Below are positions 16,554-24,075 of a DNA stretch of 40,081 nt, one piece after another. Origin of the DNA: JBGRQA01 sp041725895 (lineage in GTDB: Bacteria; Bacteroidota; Bacteroidia; Bacteroidales; Marinifilaceae); assembly GCA_041725895.1 (NCBI GenBank), contig JBGRQA010000042.1, positions 1 to 40,081 of the forward strand, given 5' to 3'. The translations under genes and the position numbers were made by a program. Under the pieces are notes generated by a model. The model worked only from the letters and a program-made list of their open reading frames with translations. It was not told the origin of the DNA and made no database searches. Position 1 is the first letter of the stretch. The number at the start of each line of letters is the position of its first letter.

Positions 16554-19523
16554 TTAATCATTGCTCTTTCCCTGCTCTCTCAACAATTTATTAATAATTG
16601 AAAGTAGTTTCTCCATTTTAATGGGCTTTGATATATAATCGTTACACCCTACTCTTATAGCTTTTTCCCGATCCTGATCCAAAGCAAAAGCTGTCTGGGC
16701 AACAATGGGCAAATTGGGGTTAAATTCCCGTATTTTTGTAGTGGCATCCAAGCCATTTAAGACCGGCATCTTAATGTCCATAAGCACCAGGTCAATCTTC
16801 TTGTTTTGCCGGCAAATTTCAACTACTTCCTCTCCATTTTCAGCACGAATAATATCAAAATTGTTTCTCTTAAGAATAGCACTTATCAACTTGAAGTTTG
16901 AAAGTTCATCCTCTGCCACCAGAATCGTAGGACGCTCTTTTTTTCTTTGTGATTCCAGCAGCACTTTTTCTTCTGCGTCGTTTTGTTGAGCAGCAATAAT
17001 ACATGGTAACGAAATCCAAAACTTCGCTCCAAGCCCAATTTCCGATTCAACCCAGATTTCTCCCCCCATTAATTCAATTACTCTTTTAGAGAGAGAAAGC
17101 CCCAAACCAGCACCACCAAACCTACGGGTAGTGGAATTATCTCCCTGGCGAAACGACTCAAAAATAACATCCTGCTTTTCTTTTGATATCCCAACTCCAG
17201 TATCCTTAACAAAAAGATTCAACCGGTCACCCTTAACAACATAACCGATTTCAACATGCCCTATATCGGTAAATTTCAGGGCATTCTTAAACAAATTCAT
17301 CAAAACTTGCTGTAGCTTTTGAGCATCGGTTTCAACAACAACCTGCACATAACCGGAATCTGGTTTTAAATGAATTTCAATGTCTTCCTTGTTTTCGTTT
17401 TCCCGCTTGTCCTTGGCCAGATTATAAAAGTCCAGTAGGAAATTCTCCAAAAGGAATTTCTCATTCTTCAGGTCACTTTGTCCTCTCTCCAGACAGGAAA
17501 AGTTCAAAACATCTTCGATTATACTCAACAATTGATGGCCACTCTTGTTGATCAGTTGAACAAATTCCAGAATTTTGTCCTTGGGTAAGGCCTCATCACA
17601 TAAATTGGAAAATCCAATAATGGCATTAAGGGGTGTCCGTAATTCATGCGACATATTGGCCAAAAAAACCGATTTTAAATGATCTGATTCCTCTGCCCGT
17701 ACCTTAGCTGCCATCAAATCCTGTTCTATTTTCTTTCGCTCGGTAATATCCTCTTTTACTCCGATATAATGGGTGATTCTTCCGCCATTGTCCTTTACGG
17801 GTGAAATATTGGCTCTTTCCCAATACAAATCGCCATTCTTCTTTCTATTCAAAAATTCGCCATTCCACTCTTTTCCATCCTGCAAATGCTCCCATAAACT
17901 TTGGTAAGTGGATCTGGGATTTAATCCTGAATTCAGAATTCTGGGATTTTTCCCATTTACTTCCTCTGCATCAAACCCAGAAATTGCACAAAACTTCGGA
18001 TTTACATACTCTATTCTTCCATTTAAATCTGTAATTATCACTGAAGAAGGACTTTGCTCAAGGGAACGATAAAGTTTCCGCAACTCAAAATCGGTTTGAC
18101 TTCTACGAATTGTTGTGGCCACTTGAGCAGAGATAAACTCCAACAATTTCAATGTATCATGACTCACAAAGTTCTTCTCATCAAATGACTTTACTCCCAA
18201 AACACCAATCACATCTTTCCCCTCTACAAGAGGAATTCCCAACCATCTCTCAGGAAGCTCGCTCAACTTCAACTGCTTTCGATCAGCAACCTCAAGAATT
18301 TGATCCTTTTCCAAACACAAAAGTTGTCCTTGCTCAACCACCAGGGAACTCAAGGTATGGGCATAATTAAGAACTTGAAAATCGTCATACTGCTCCTCCA
18401 GAATGGGAATCTGAAATTCATTTCGTGCTTTATCAAACAACTCAATAAAAAGCCCTGCAGCAGGAACCACATCATGAAGTTCGGTATAAATCTGCCCGAA
18501 GAATTCAGATCTTTTGGAACTGTTAATGGATATCTCCGATATCCGGTGCATTACATTCTGAATTTTCTCCGCCTTCACCTTCTCGCTGATATTACGATAA
18601 ATTCCATAAACAGCCAGCTGGTTGTTATCCATAACAATCGGTTTCCCCAAAATTGTTACATGAAGCGGCTGTCCATCCTTACTGATCCTAATAGTAGCTA
18701 TGTCAATATTTTCTCCTGCAGCAACCTTCTCTGTAGAACGACTCCCTTCATGCTTAAACCCATCAGGAACAATTAAATCATTAATTTTTCTACTCATGGC
18801 CTCCTTCTTGGAGTAGCCAAACATTTTTTCAAATTCCTGATTTATCCGCAGAATCCGATCCTGATTGTCAAGCAATACAATTGCATCGGGAGCATTTTCA
18901 AATAGGTTTCGGAAATAGGAGTCCTGAATTTTTAATTCTCCTTGAGTTTTTTGATGACTTCGATATTCCTCATCAAGATTTAACCTCAAAAAGGCTTGCT
19001 CCAGGTGAGAGGAGACAATATTAGAGTATAAGCGCACCATACGCTCCACCTCTACCTTCTCAAAAACAGGATATTTCTGGCTATCCTCCAAACGTATTTT
19101 CCCTTTTAAACCGAAGCCTAAATTGGAGCCCAATTGACTTTCGCTACAACATTGATCCTCCTTCCGAAAAAATGGACCAAGCACTAGCTCACCACCAGGC
19201 TCACCATTGATTTGCAGGGGAATATGAATTATTCTCTGTCCTATATTATTTTCATACTCCGAATAAAGGTCCGCTTCATTAACCAAAAATTCATCGCCAT
19301 CAGCAACTTCCTCAACCACTGATAAGCTAGCCTCATCGCTCTTAGAATACAATATTTTACCGGAAGTACTCCGTATTTCAAAGGGGAATCCTGAAACTTG
19401 ATAAAGATCTCCAACGATTTCATCGAATGTTTGTAATTCTAACAAATTCTCAAAAGAAGGGGTTTCCAATTCGTCATCATCATCTATCTCATTTCTTCTA
19501 CTGGAACAGGGGATTAGGGTCAT
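16554..19523 (-). CDS. Hybrid sensor histidine kinase/response regulator with PocR, PAS and GAF sensors
   Basis: This 989-residue soluble protein has, in order: a PocR-like ligand domain (about 28-180), PAS (200-315), GAF (325-470), PAS (485-600), HisKA with phospho-acceptor His626 (MSHELRTP), HATPase (N746 in NLFKNALKFT, DTGVGIS at 774-780, GGAGLGLS at 803-810) and a receiver domain (865-985) with Asp916 in LMDIKMP and Lys966. No transmembrane helix is seen, so it senses inside the cell. PocR domains bind small molecules, 1,2-propanediol in the founding case. No partner regulator is adjacent. The gene diverges from the 185-residue protein across a gap with several dyads that might control it. 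Confidence 0.92.
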   Translation of the reverse strand: MTLIPCSSRRNEIDDDDELETPSFENLLELQTFDEIVGDLYQVSGFPFEIRSTSGKILYSKSDEASLSVVEEVADGDEFLVNEADLYSEYENNIGQRIIHIPLQINGEPGGELVLGPFFRKEDQCCSESQLGSNLGFGLKGKIRLEDSQKYPVFEKVEVERMVRLYSNIVSSHLEQAFLRLNLDEEYRSHQKTQGELKIQDSYFRNLFENAPDAIVLLDNQDRILRINQEFEKMFGYSKKEAMSRKINDLIVPDGFKHEGSRSTEKVAAGENIDIATIRISKDGQPLHVTILGKPIVMDNNQLAVYGIYRNISEKVKAEKIQNVMHRISEISINSSKRSEFFGQIYTELHDVVPAAGLFIELFDKARNEFQIPILEEQYDDFQVLNYAHTLSSLVVEQGQLLCLEKDQILEVADRKQLKLSELPERWLGIPLVEGKDVIGVLGVKSFDEKNFVSHDTLKLLEFISAQVATTIRRSQTDFELRKLYRSLEQSPSSVIITDLNGRIEYVNPKFCAISGFDAEEVNGKNPRILNSGLNPRSTYQSLWEHLQDGKEWNGEFLNRKKNGDLYWERANISPVKDNGGRITHYIGVKEDITERKKIEQDLMAAKVRAEESDHLKSVFLANMSHELRTPLNAIIGFSNLCDEALPKDKILEFVQLINKSGHQLLSIIEDVLNFSCLERGQSDLKNEKFLLENFLLDFYNLAKDKRENENKEDIEIHLKPDSGYVQVVVETDAQKLQQVLMNLFKNALKFTDIGHVEIGYVVKGDRLNLFVKDTGVGISKEKQDVIFESFRQGDNSTTRRFGGAGLGLSLSKRVIELMGGEIWVESEIGLGAKFWISLPCIIAAQQNDAEEKVLLESQRKKERPTILVAEDELSNFKLISAILKRNNFDIIRAENGEEVVEICRQNKKIDLVLMDIKMPVLNGLDATTKIREFNPNLPIVAQTAFALDQDREKAIRVGCNDYISKPIKMEKLLSIINKLLREQGKSND

Positions 19524-19751
19524 AATTAGTAAATTAATTCAATTGGTTTTCTCTTTTGGGTTTTATTGTAAAAACCATTGGTGTTTTTTTATGTACAGGT
19601 ATTAAAAGTATTTATACTGATTTTAGCCAATAGAGTTATAGTAATTAGAAGAAAAATGAAGTCAGGAAACCTTCTCTGGCATTAAATTCACCTGAAAACC
19701 AACTCAATCACAAACAAAAAATATCGGTTAAAAATCTTACTATTTCCAACC

Positions 19752-19803
19752 GTATCGTAAGCATCATACGATACTCTTCTTGACAAGAAGCTACCTCAAG
19801 TAG
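19752..19803. repeat. Three adjacent inverted repeats
   Basis: GTATCGTA-7-TACGATAC (19752-19774), CTTCTTG-1-CAAGAAG (19776-19790) and CTAC-5-GTAG (19791-19803) follow each other with almost no spacing. The first two centres are 20 bp apart. They could be protein-binding dyads or RNA hairpins. No T tract follows, which argues against a simple terminator. Confidence 0.7.
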
Positions 19804-19943
19804 ATTACAACTAGTAGTAATTTTTGAGCACAGGAGGTTTTATGATGACACTAATAAACCCGAAATACACCCAACAAAAACATTAACAACAGACCAGAAA
19901 ATTCGGTGTTTCAATACATTGTAAAACAACAAACTTTTAATAA

Positions 19944-19974
19944 TTGCATGCTCCTATAAAATTTAATATTTTTG
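19944..19974 (+). promoter_or_regulatory. Promoter of the 185-residue protein gene
   Basis: TTG (19944-19946), a 20-base spacer and TATTTTTG (19967-19974) match the Bacteroidota consensus. The ATG lies 23 bases after the -7 box. Confidence 0.7.
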
Positions 19975-19997
19975 AATAAGCTAAATAAGGATACACT

Positions 19998-20555
19998 ATG
20001 CAACTCTACATTGGATTTAATGTGAAAAGAAACAAGAAAACCATGGTTTCTGATATTATCAAATTTTTTGAGGTACGCGGGTATACTCTGGTGGATGCCA
20101 ACTCTCAGGGAATGATTTTTAAACGGGGTAGTATCCTGGGAAGCCTTACCTCACTAAGTCCCCTAATGTGGAAAACCCGGGTAAGAATTGAAATATTGAG
20201 TAAAGAAAGGATGGATTACGATCTTTTTGCCAAATACAACTTCAGCACCCTGGGACAAGCAGTTACCCAGGAAGAAAAAGAGTATTTCAGAGAAGAAGTA
20301 GATGCTTTTGAGAAAGCCATCAGTTTGTTCCAGGTGGACGAAGAAAAGGCTTTACAAATGGCTCAAAACGTAAAACGAACCAACTGTCAATACCTTATCT
20401 GGTCTTTCCCTCTGGGGATGCTTCTGGCCCTGCTGATTATTTTCCCTGTTAACGTAAGTTTAACCGGAAGTCTACCATTCCTGGCAAGTTCAGGAATTGT
20501 AATCGCATCAATCATTTCGGCCTACTTCATCCTACCGAAAGTAAAAAAATTCTAA
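19998..20555 (+). CDS. Uncharacterised protein with two C-terminal membrane segments
   Basis: I do not recognise this 185-residue protein. Residues 1-125 are soluble, mixed and rich in charged residues, starting MQLYIGFNVKRNKKTMV. Two hydrophobic helices follow, about 133-152 (LIWSFPLGMLLALLIIF) and 158-178 (LPFLASSGIVIASIISAYFI), and the end is basic (LPKVKKF). A small cytoplasmic domain tethered to the inner membrane is the simplest reading. It has its own good promoter, diverges from the hybrid kinase and precedes the C45 hydrolase gene. No catalytic motif is evident. Confidence 0.75.
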   Translation: MQLYIGFNVKRNKKTMVSDIIKFFEVRGYTLVDANSQGMIFKRGSILGSLTSLSPLMWKTRVRIEILSKERMDYDLFAKYNFSTLGQAVTQEEKEYFREEVDAFEKAISLFQVDEEKALQMAQNVKRTNCQYLIWSFPLGMLLALLIIFPVNVSLTGSLPFLASSGIVIASIISAYFILPKVKKF

Positions 20556-20612
20556 TCCCACTTTTCAATAAATATTTCGGTAAGATTTAATATGCTAAAA
20601 TAATTTTTTGGA

Positions 20613-20620
20613 TATATTTG
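20613..20620 (+). promoter_or_regulatory. -7 element upstream of the C45 hydrolase gene
   Basis: TATATTTG matches TAnnTTTG; the expected start is near 20625. A terminator-like hairpin begins a few bases later, before the ATG at 20684. No clear -33 TTG is present. Confidence 0.5.
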
Positions 20621-20628
20621 TGAACCAT

Positions 20629-20657
20629 AGAGAACAGGGCTCTCCTGTTCTTTTTTT
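20629..20657 (+). terminator. Terminator-like hairpin in the leader of the C45 hydrolase gene
   Basis: AGAACAGG (20631-20638) pairs with CCTGTTCT (20644-20651) around GCTCT and runs into seven T residues. It has the full form of an intrinsic terminator. It may end transcripts of the upstream gene, whose stop is at 20555, or act as an attenuator or 5' stem for the C45 mRNA. Confidence 0.75.
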
Positions 20658-20683
20658 ACACACACTAACCAAAAAACTACCAA

Positions 20684-21907
20684 ATGAAAATTGCATTAAA
20701 AGGAATCACTCTTATGCTGCTGGGAATTTTCTGTTCCCTTCAGGTAATAGCATGTACAACGGCGGTAATATCGGGAAAATACACCCGTGATGGACGCCCT
20801 ATGCTATGGAAGCATCGTGACTCCGAAAGTTACCAGAACAAAATGAGGTTGTTCACTGATGGGAAATATACCTATGTTGGACTGATCAACTCCGATGATG
20901 CCGATGGGAAACAAGTTTGGGGAGGAAATAATGATACCGGATTCGCTATCATGAACTCAGCGTCCTTCAACCTGAGGGAAGATAAAAACGCTACCTTCAA
21001 AGATCAGGAGGGGATCATCATGAAAAAGTCCCTGCAAACATGTCGCACCCTGGAAGACTTTGAACAACTCCTGAAGAATCTAAAAAAACCAATGGGGCTT
21101 GAGGCCAATTTTGGAGTAATTGACGCCCAGGGAGGAGCCGCTTACTATGAAACTTCCGACACCGGTTTCGTAAAGTTTGATGCCAACGACAAAAAATTTG
21201 CGCCCAATGGCTATATTATTCGTGCAAATTATTCCAACACCGGTCGTGTTAACGAAGGCTATGGTTTCATTCGTTTTATGAATGCAGAGAAGTTATTTTT
21301 TGACGCAGCCGGTACCAATCAATTGACCCCGGATTTTCTGCTTCGTCACATGTGTCGTTCTCTAAGTAATGAACTGACAAAAACCGACGTAATGGATTTC
21401 AAAAACTTCCATGAGTATCAAGACAACTTCTACGTAGTTAAAGATTGTATCAACCGCTACATCTCTACCTCCTCCTTCGTAATCCAGGGCGTAAAAGAAA
21501 AAGAAGACCCCCGCTTAACCACCATGTGGACACTGCTTGGTTTTCCTCTTTCGTCAGTAACCGTACCTACCTGGGCCATAAAAAAAGCAGGAATGCCAGA
21601 AGTTATGATTGGAAAAAAGGACAGCAATTCTGAATTGTGTGAAAAAACTCTAGCACTGAAAGAAAAGTTTTTCCCTGTTATTCGCGGAGCCGGTGAGGAT
21701 TACATGAACACCACAGCTGCCTACAATGCAGACCATACAGGAATCATTCAGAAATTAGAGCCTGTAGAAAAACAGGTATTGAATGTGACTCACAAGCACC
21801 TAAACAACTGGAGAAAAAAAGGTATTCGCCCGGAAGAAGTAAAAACCTACTACAAGGAACTGGATAAAATGGTAAGAACCAATTACAAGGAACTCTTCAA
21901 TTTATAA
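20684..21907 (+). CDS. Exported C45-type autoproteolytic acyltransferase/hydrolase (Ntn fold)
   Basis: This 407-residue protein starts with an export signal (1-23, GITLMLLGIFCSLQVIA) followed at once by CTTAVISGKYTRDGRP and KHRDSE. Cys24 followed by T-T/R-x-V and the Arg/Asp pair is typical of the C45/choloylglycine-hydrolase superfamily, where a new N-terminal Cys attacks amide bonds. WGGNNDTGFAIMNSASFN and LEANFGVIDAQGGAAYYE are also family-like. Substrates in the family include penicillins, bile-salt conjugates and N-acyl amino acids; which applies here is unknown. It acts outside the inner membrane. The VIAC sequence also fits a lipobox, which would block the nucleophile, so processing matters. 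Confidence 0.85.
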   Translation: MKIALKGITLMLLGIFCSLQVIACTTAVISGKYTRDGRPMLWKHRDSESYQNKMRLFTDGKYTYVGLINSDDADGKQVWGGNNDTGFAIMNSASFNLREDKNATFKDQEGIIMKKSLQTCRTLEDFEQLLKNLKKPMGLEANFGVIDAQGGAAYYETSDTGFVKFDANDKKFAPNGYIIRANYSNTGRVNEGYGFIRFMNAEKLFFDAAGTNQLTPDFLLRHMCRSLSNELTKTDVMDFKNFHEYQDNFYVVKDCINRYISTSSFVIQGVKEKEDPRLTTMWTLLGFPLSSVTVPTWAIKKAGMPEVMIGKKDSNSELCEKTLALKEKFFPVIRGAGEDYMNTTAAYNADHTGIIQKLEPVEKQVLNVTHKHLNNWRKKGIRPEEVKTYYKELDKMVRTNYKELFNL

Positions 21908-21929
21908 CAATACCAAAAGACATATATTA

Positions 21930-21966
21930 AAACGTCCGATTCCTTACCGTGAGGAATCGGACGTTT
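21930..21966 (+). terminator. Terminator of the C45 hydrolase gene
   Basis: A perfect 15-bp stem, AAACGTCCGATTCCT (21930-21944) with its complement (21952-21966), encloses a 7-base loop 22 bases after the stop codon. The trailing T run is short (TTTCTCATTT). Confidence 0.8.
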
Positions 21967-22017
21967 CTCATTTCTGCCAGCTACTGTATTATAACCACCG
22001 ATCAACTTTATACCAAA

Positions 22018-22066
22018 TCTGTATCATCTCCGTATCAAGTCCGTATTAAAACGGAGTTAATACAGA
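22018..22066. repeat. Three 11-bp direct repeats with inverted copies
   Basis: CTGTATC, CCGTATC and CCGTATT begin at 22019, 22030 and 22041, an exact 11-bp step. ACGGAG (22051-22056) and ATACAGA (22060-22066) are inverse copies. TCTGTAT/ATACAGA form an outer 7-bp stem, and ACGGAG can pair with either CTCCGT (22028) or TCCGT (22040). Confidence 0.75.
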
Positions 22067-22460
22067 GATAGTACAAACATGGTCCCTACCAGTAGAGGAG
22101 TAAATCGCCATTCAAAACAAGGTTTTTCAACTATGACTCATCAGAAAACTGAAACTGTAAAAATTATTTCTCTGCTGTAGAAAATCTAAATCACAGTAAA
22201 AGGATCTTTTACTGTGGTCACATAAAAAATGGCCGAAAGCTGGGATTTGATGACATGTCGTCAGTCTTACATTGAGTAAGGAGCATTTAGTGCGATAGAT
22301 AATATGGACTGTAGTAATTACCTCCCCAATATCCTATTTCAAAATAAGTAGGATTCCCTTCCGGTTTCCAGTTCTGTAAATAATCAGGAGGCTTTGTAAA
22401 CTAGGCCAACGTACATGCAGGGCCTACTACTTTTATTTTATGACAAAAATAGAAAAATTT

Positions 22461-22470
22461 CAAACGTTTG
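22461..22470. promoter_or_regulatory. LacI-family-like operator palindrome
   Basis: CAAACGTTTG is a perfect 10-bp palindrome with a central CG. Read on the minus strand with its flank, AGCGCAAACGTTTG resembles PurR/LacI-family boxes (GCAAACGTTT core). It lies 30 bases before the -33 TTG of the long GAPDH gene. The regulator is unknown. Confidence 0.5.
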
Positions 22471-22500
22471 CGCTATGTTTTAAAACTATTTCAAAAAAAC

Positions 22501-22530
22501 TTGCAAAGGCCTGATTTATCTCTACTTTTG
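22501..22530 (+). promoter_or_regulatory. Promoter of the long GAPDH gene
   Basis: TTG (22501-22503), a 19-base spacer and TACTTTTG (22523-22530) match the consensus. Because it lies downstream of an in-frame ATG at 22468, the protein must start at the later ATG, 22549. Confidence 0.75.
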
Positions 22531-22548
22531 GGCAAAGAAAACACAACA

Positions 22549-24006
22549 ATGACAACAAATACCACACAATTGGCAACTACAGCTACCAATTGGATTGAAG
22601 ATGAAAAAAGAGCCTTTGAGTTGATCTCAGTGGTAGGCCATCTTTGGTTCAACAAATCAGTAGAACTGGTGATTTTCCGGAAGAAAATTTTGGATCGCAG
22701 CGCCAGTCAAATTCTTCGTTTACATGATTACGGACAAACGGTCATCAAAAGAGAATTCTCTATTGCTGACACCCTTGAATTGGCGAAGGGAATTCTGGCA
22801 AGTGATATTTTCCGGGCAAGAATCGACATTGGACGTTTGGCCAATGAATGGGCCCAGGAAAAAATCAACTATGCCAACTCTAGCGATTTTATCCATTCAA
22901 AATTAAATGAATTCGTTGGTCGTGAGAAGAATCCTATTGAACCCAAAGACGTAATTCTATTCGGATTTGGTCGAATTGGCCGAATCGTAGCAAGAGAATT
23001 AATTGAACAAAGCGGAAAAGGGGAGCAATTGAGATTAAAAGCCATTGTAACCCGTGGGAACTCAGATGAGCAAATCTCCAAACGAGCCGCACTACTACGT
23101 ACTGACTCCGTTCATGGAGAATTCATTGGCCTTGTAAAAGAAGATTTGGAAAACAAGGAGCTCATCATCAATGGACAAAGAGTAAAAATGATCGCAGCCA
23201 ATTCTCCGGAAGAGGTTGACTATACTACATACGGTATTTCCAATGCATTGCTGATAGACAACACAGGAGTATATCGCGACCGGGAAGGTTTGGAACGACA
23301 CTTGCAATCCAAAGGAGTTGAAAAGGTTCTTCTTACTGCTCCAGGTAAAGGAGACATCCCCAACATTGTTTATGGAGTAAATCACAGCGAGTTGGATCTT
23401 GACAAAGAATCCATCTATTCGGCGGCCTCCTGTACTACCAACGCTATTGTTCCGGTACTATCGGTTATCGAGAAAGAATTGGGAATTGAAAAAGGGCACC
23501 TGGAAACCATCCATGCCTACACCAACGACCAAAATCTGCAGGACAATTTCCACAAAAAATACCGAAGAGGACGTGCAGCAGCTCTAAATATGGTACTTAC
23601 CGAAACAGGTGCCAGTAAAGCAGCAGCGCGTGTAATTCCAAGCCTCAACGGGAAATTAACAGCAAGTGCGGTACGGGTTCCAACCCCAAACGCTTCCATT
23701 GCTATTCTGATGCTAACCCTTTCCAAAGACGTTACTGTTGAAGAAATAAACGGACTATTGGAAAAAGCAGCTCATTCGGGTGATTTGGTGAGCCAAATTG
23801 AATACTCTTACAACAATGAACTGGTATCCGCAGATATTGTTGGCCGATCAGCACCGGCTGTGGTTGATAGTCCATCCACAAAGGTTTCTTCGGACCAACG
23901 CAATGCAGTAATCTATGTATGGTACGATAACGAATACGGATACAGCAGACAGGTAGTTCGTTTGGCCAAACATATCTCAAAAGTTCGTCTACTAAGATAC
24001 TACTAA
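22549..24006 (+). CDS. Long-form glyceraldehyde-3-phosphate dehydrogenase
   Basis: From ATG at 22549 the enzyme has 485 residues, about 150 more than a standard GAPDH. Residues 1-135 are a helical N-terminal extension. The GAPDH core follows: Rossmann loop FGFGRIGR (about 138-145), catalytic Cys295 in SAASCTTN, a histidine in TIHAYTND, and GRAAALNMVLTETGASKA. The position after strand 2 reads IVTRGNS, where NAD-dependent GAPDH has INDL; loss of the Asp suggests use of NADP. It may serve gluconeogenesis or NADPH supply while gapA serves glycolysis; this is inference. An ATG at 22468 is rejected, as the promoter lies after it. A terminator follows at 24038. Confidence 0.92.
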   Translation: MTTNTTQLATTATNWIEDEKRAFELISVVGHLWFNKSVELVIFRKKILDRSASQILRLHDYGQTVIKREFSIADTLELAKGILASDIFRARIDIGRLANEWAQEKINYANSSDFIHSKLNEFVGREKNPIEPKDVILFGFGRIGRIVARELIEQSGKGEQLRLKAIVTRGNSDEQISKRAALLRTDSVHGEFIGLVKEDLENKELIINGQRVKMIAANSPEEVDYTTYGISNALLIDNTGVYRDREGLERHLQSKGVEKVLLTAPGKGDIPNIVYGVNHSELDLDKESIYSAASCTTNAIVPVLSVIEKELGIEKGHLETIHAYTNDQNLQDNFHKKYRRGRAAALNMVLTETGASKAAARVIPSLNGKLTASAVRVPTPNASIAILMLTLSKDVTVEEINGLLEKAAHSGDLVSQIEYSYNNELVSADIVGRSAPAVVDSPSTKVSSDQRNAVIYVWYDNEYGYSRQVVRLAKHISKVRLLRYY

Positions 24007-24037
24007 TAATCGCGACTAATAATTTGAAGTTTGATGT

Positions 24038-24073
24038 AAAAAAGGCTTGTGGATTTATCCACAGCCTTTTTTT
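24038..24073. terminator. Bidirectional terminator between the long GAPDH and the barrel gene
   Basis: AAAAAAGGCT-TGTGGA (24038-24053) pairs with TCCACAGCCTTTTTTT (24058-24073) with one bulged T and loop TTTA. A and T tracts on both sides suit both converging genes; the barrel-gene stop is at 24076. Confidence 0.88.
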
Positions 24074-24075
24074 AT

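Larger units (their letters stand above)
19524..19997. other. 474-base divergent intergenic region
   Basis: No coding sequence is apparent. The region separates the hybrid kinase from the 185-residue protein gene. It contains a small dyad around ACCATTGGT (near 19577), the cluster of inverted repeats at 19752-19803, and the plus-strand promoter at 19944-19974. I see no clear promoter for the kinase on the minus strand. Confidence 0.6.
21967..22500. other. Gene-free region before the long GAPDH gene
   Basis: No coding sequence is convincing here. The stretch contains three 11-bp direct repeats with inverted copies (22018-22066), a small dyad AGGCC/GGCCT near 22405-22426, and the palindrome CAAACGTTTG at 22461-22470 about 30 bases before the GAPDH promoter. 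The rest shows nothing recognisable. Confidence 0.6.

Noticed and set aside
22468..22548. 27-residue N-terminal extension of the long GAPDH
   Set aside because: A full TTG-N19-TAnnTTTG promoter lies downstream of that ATG.
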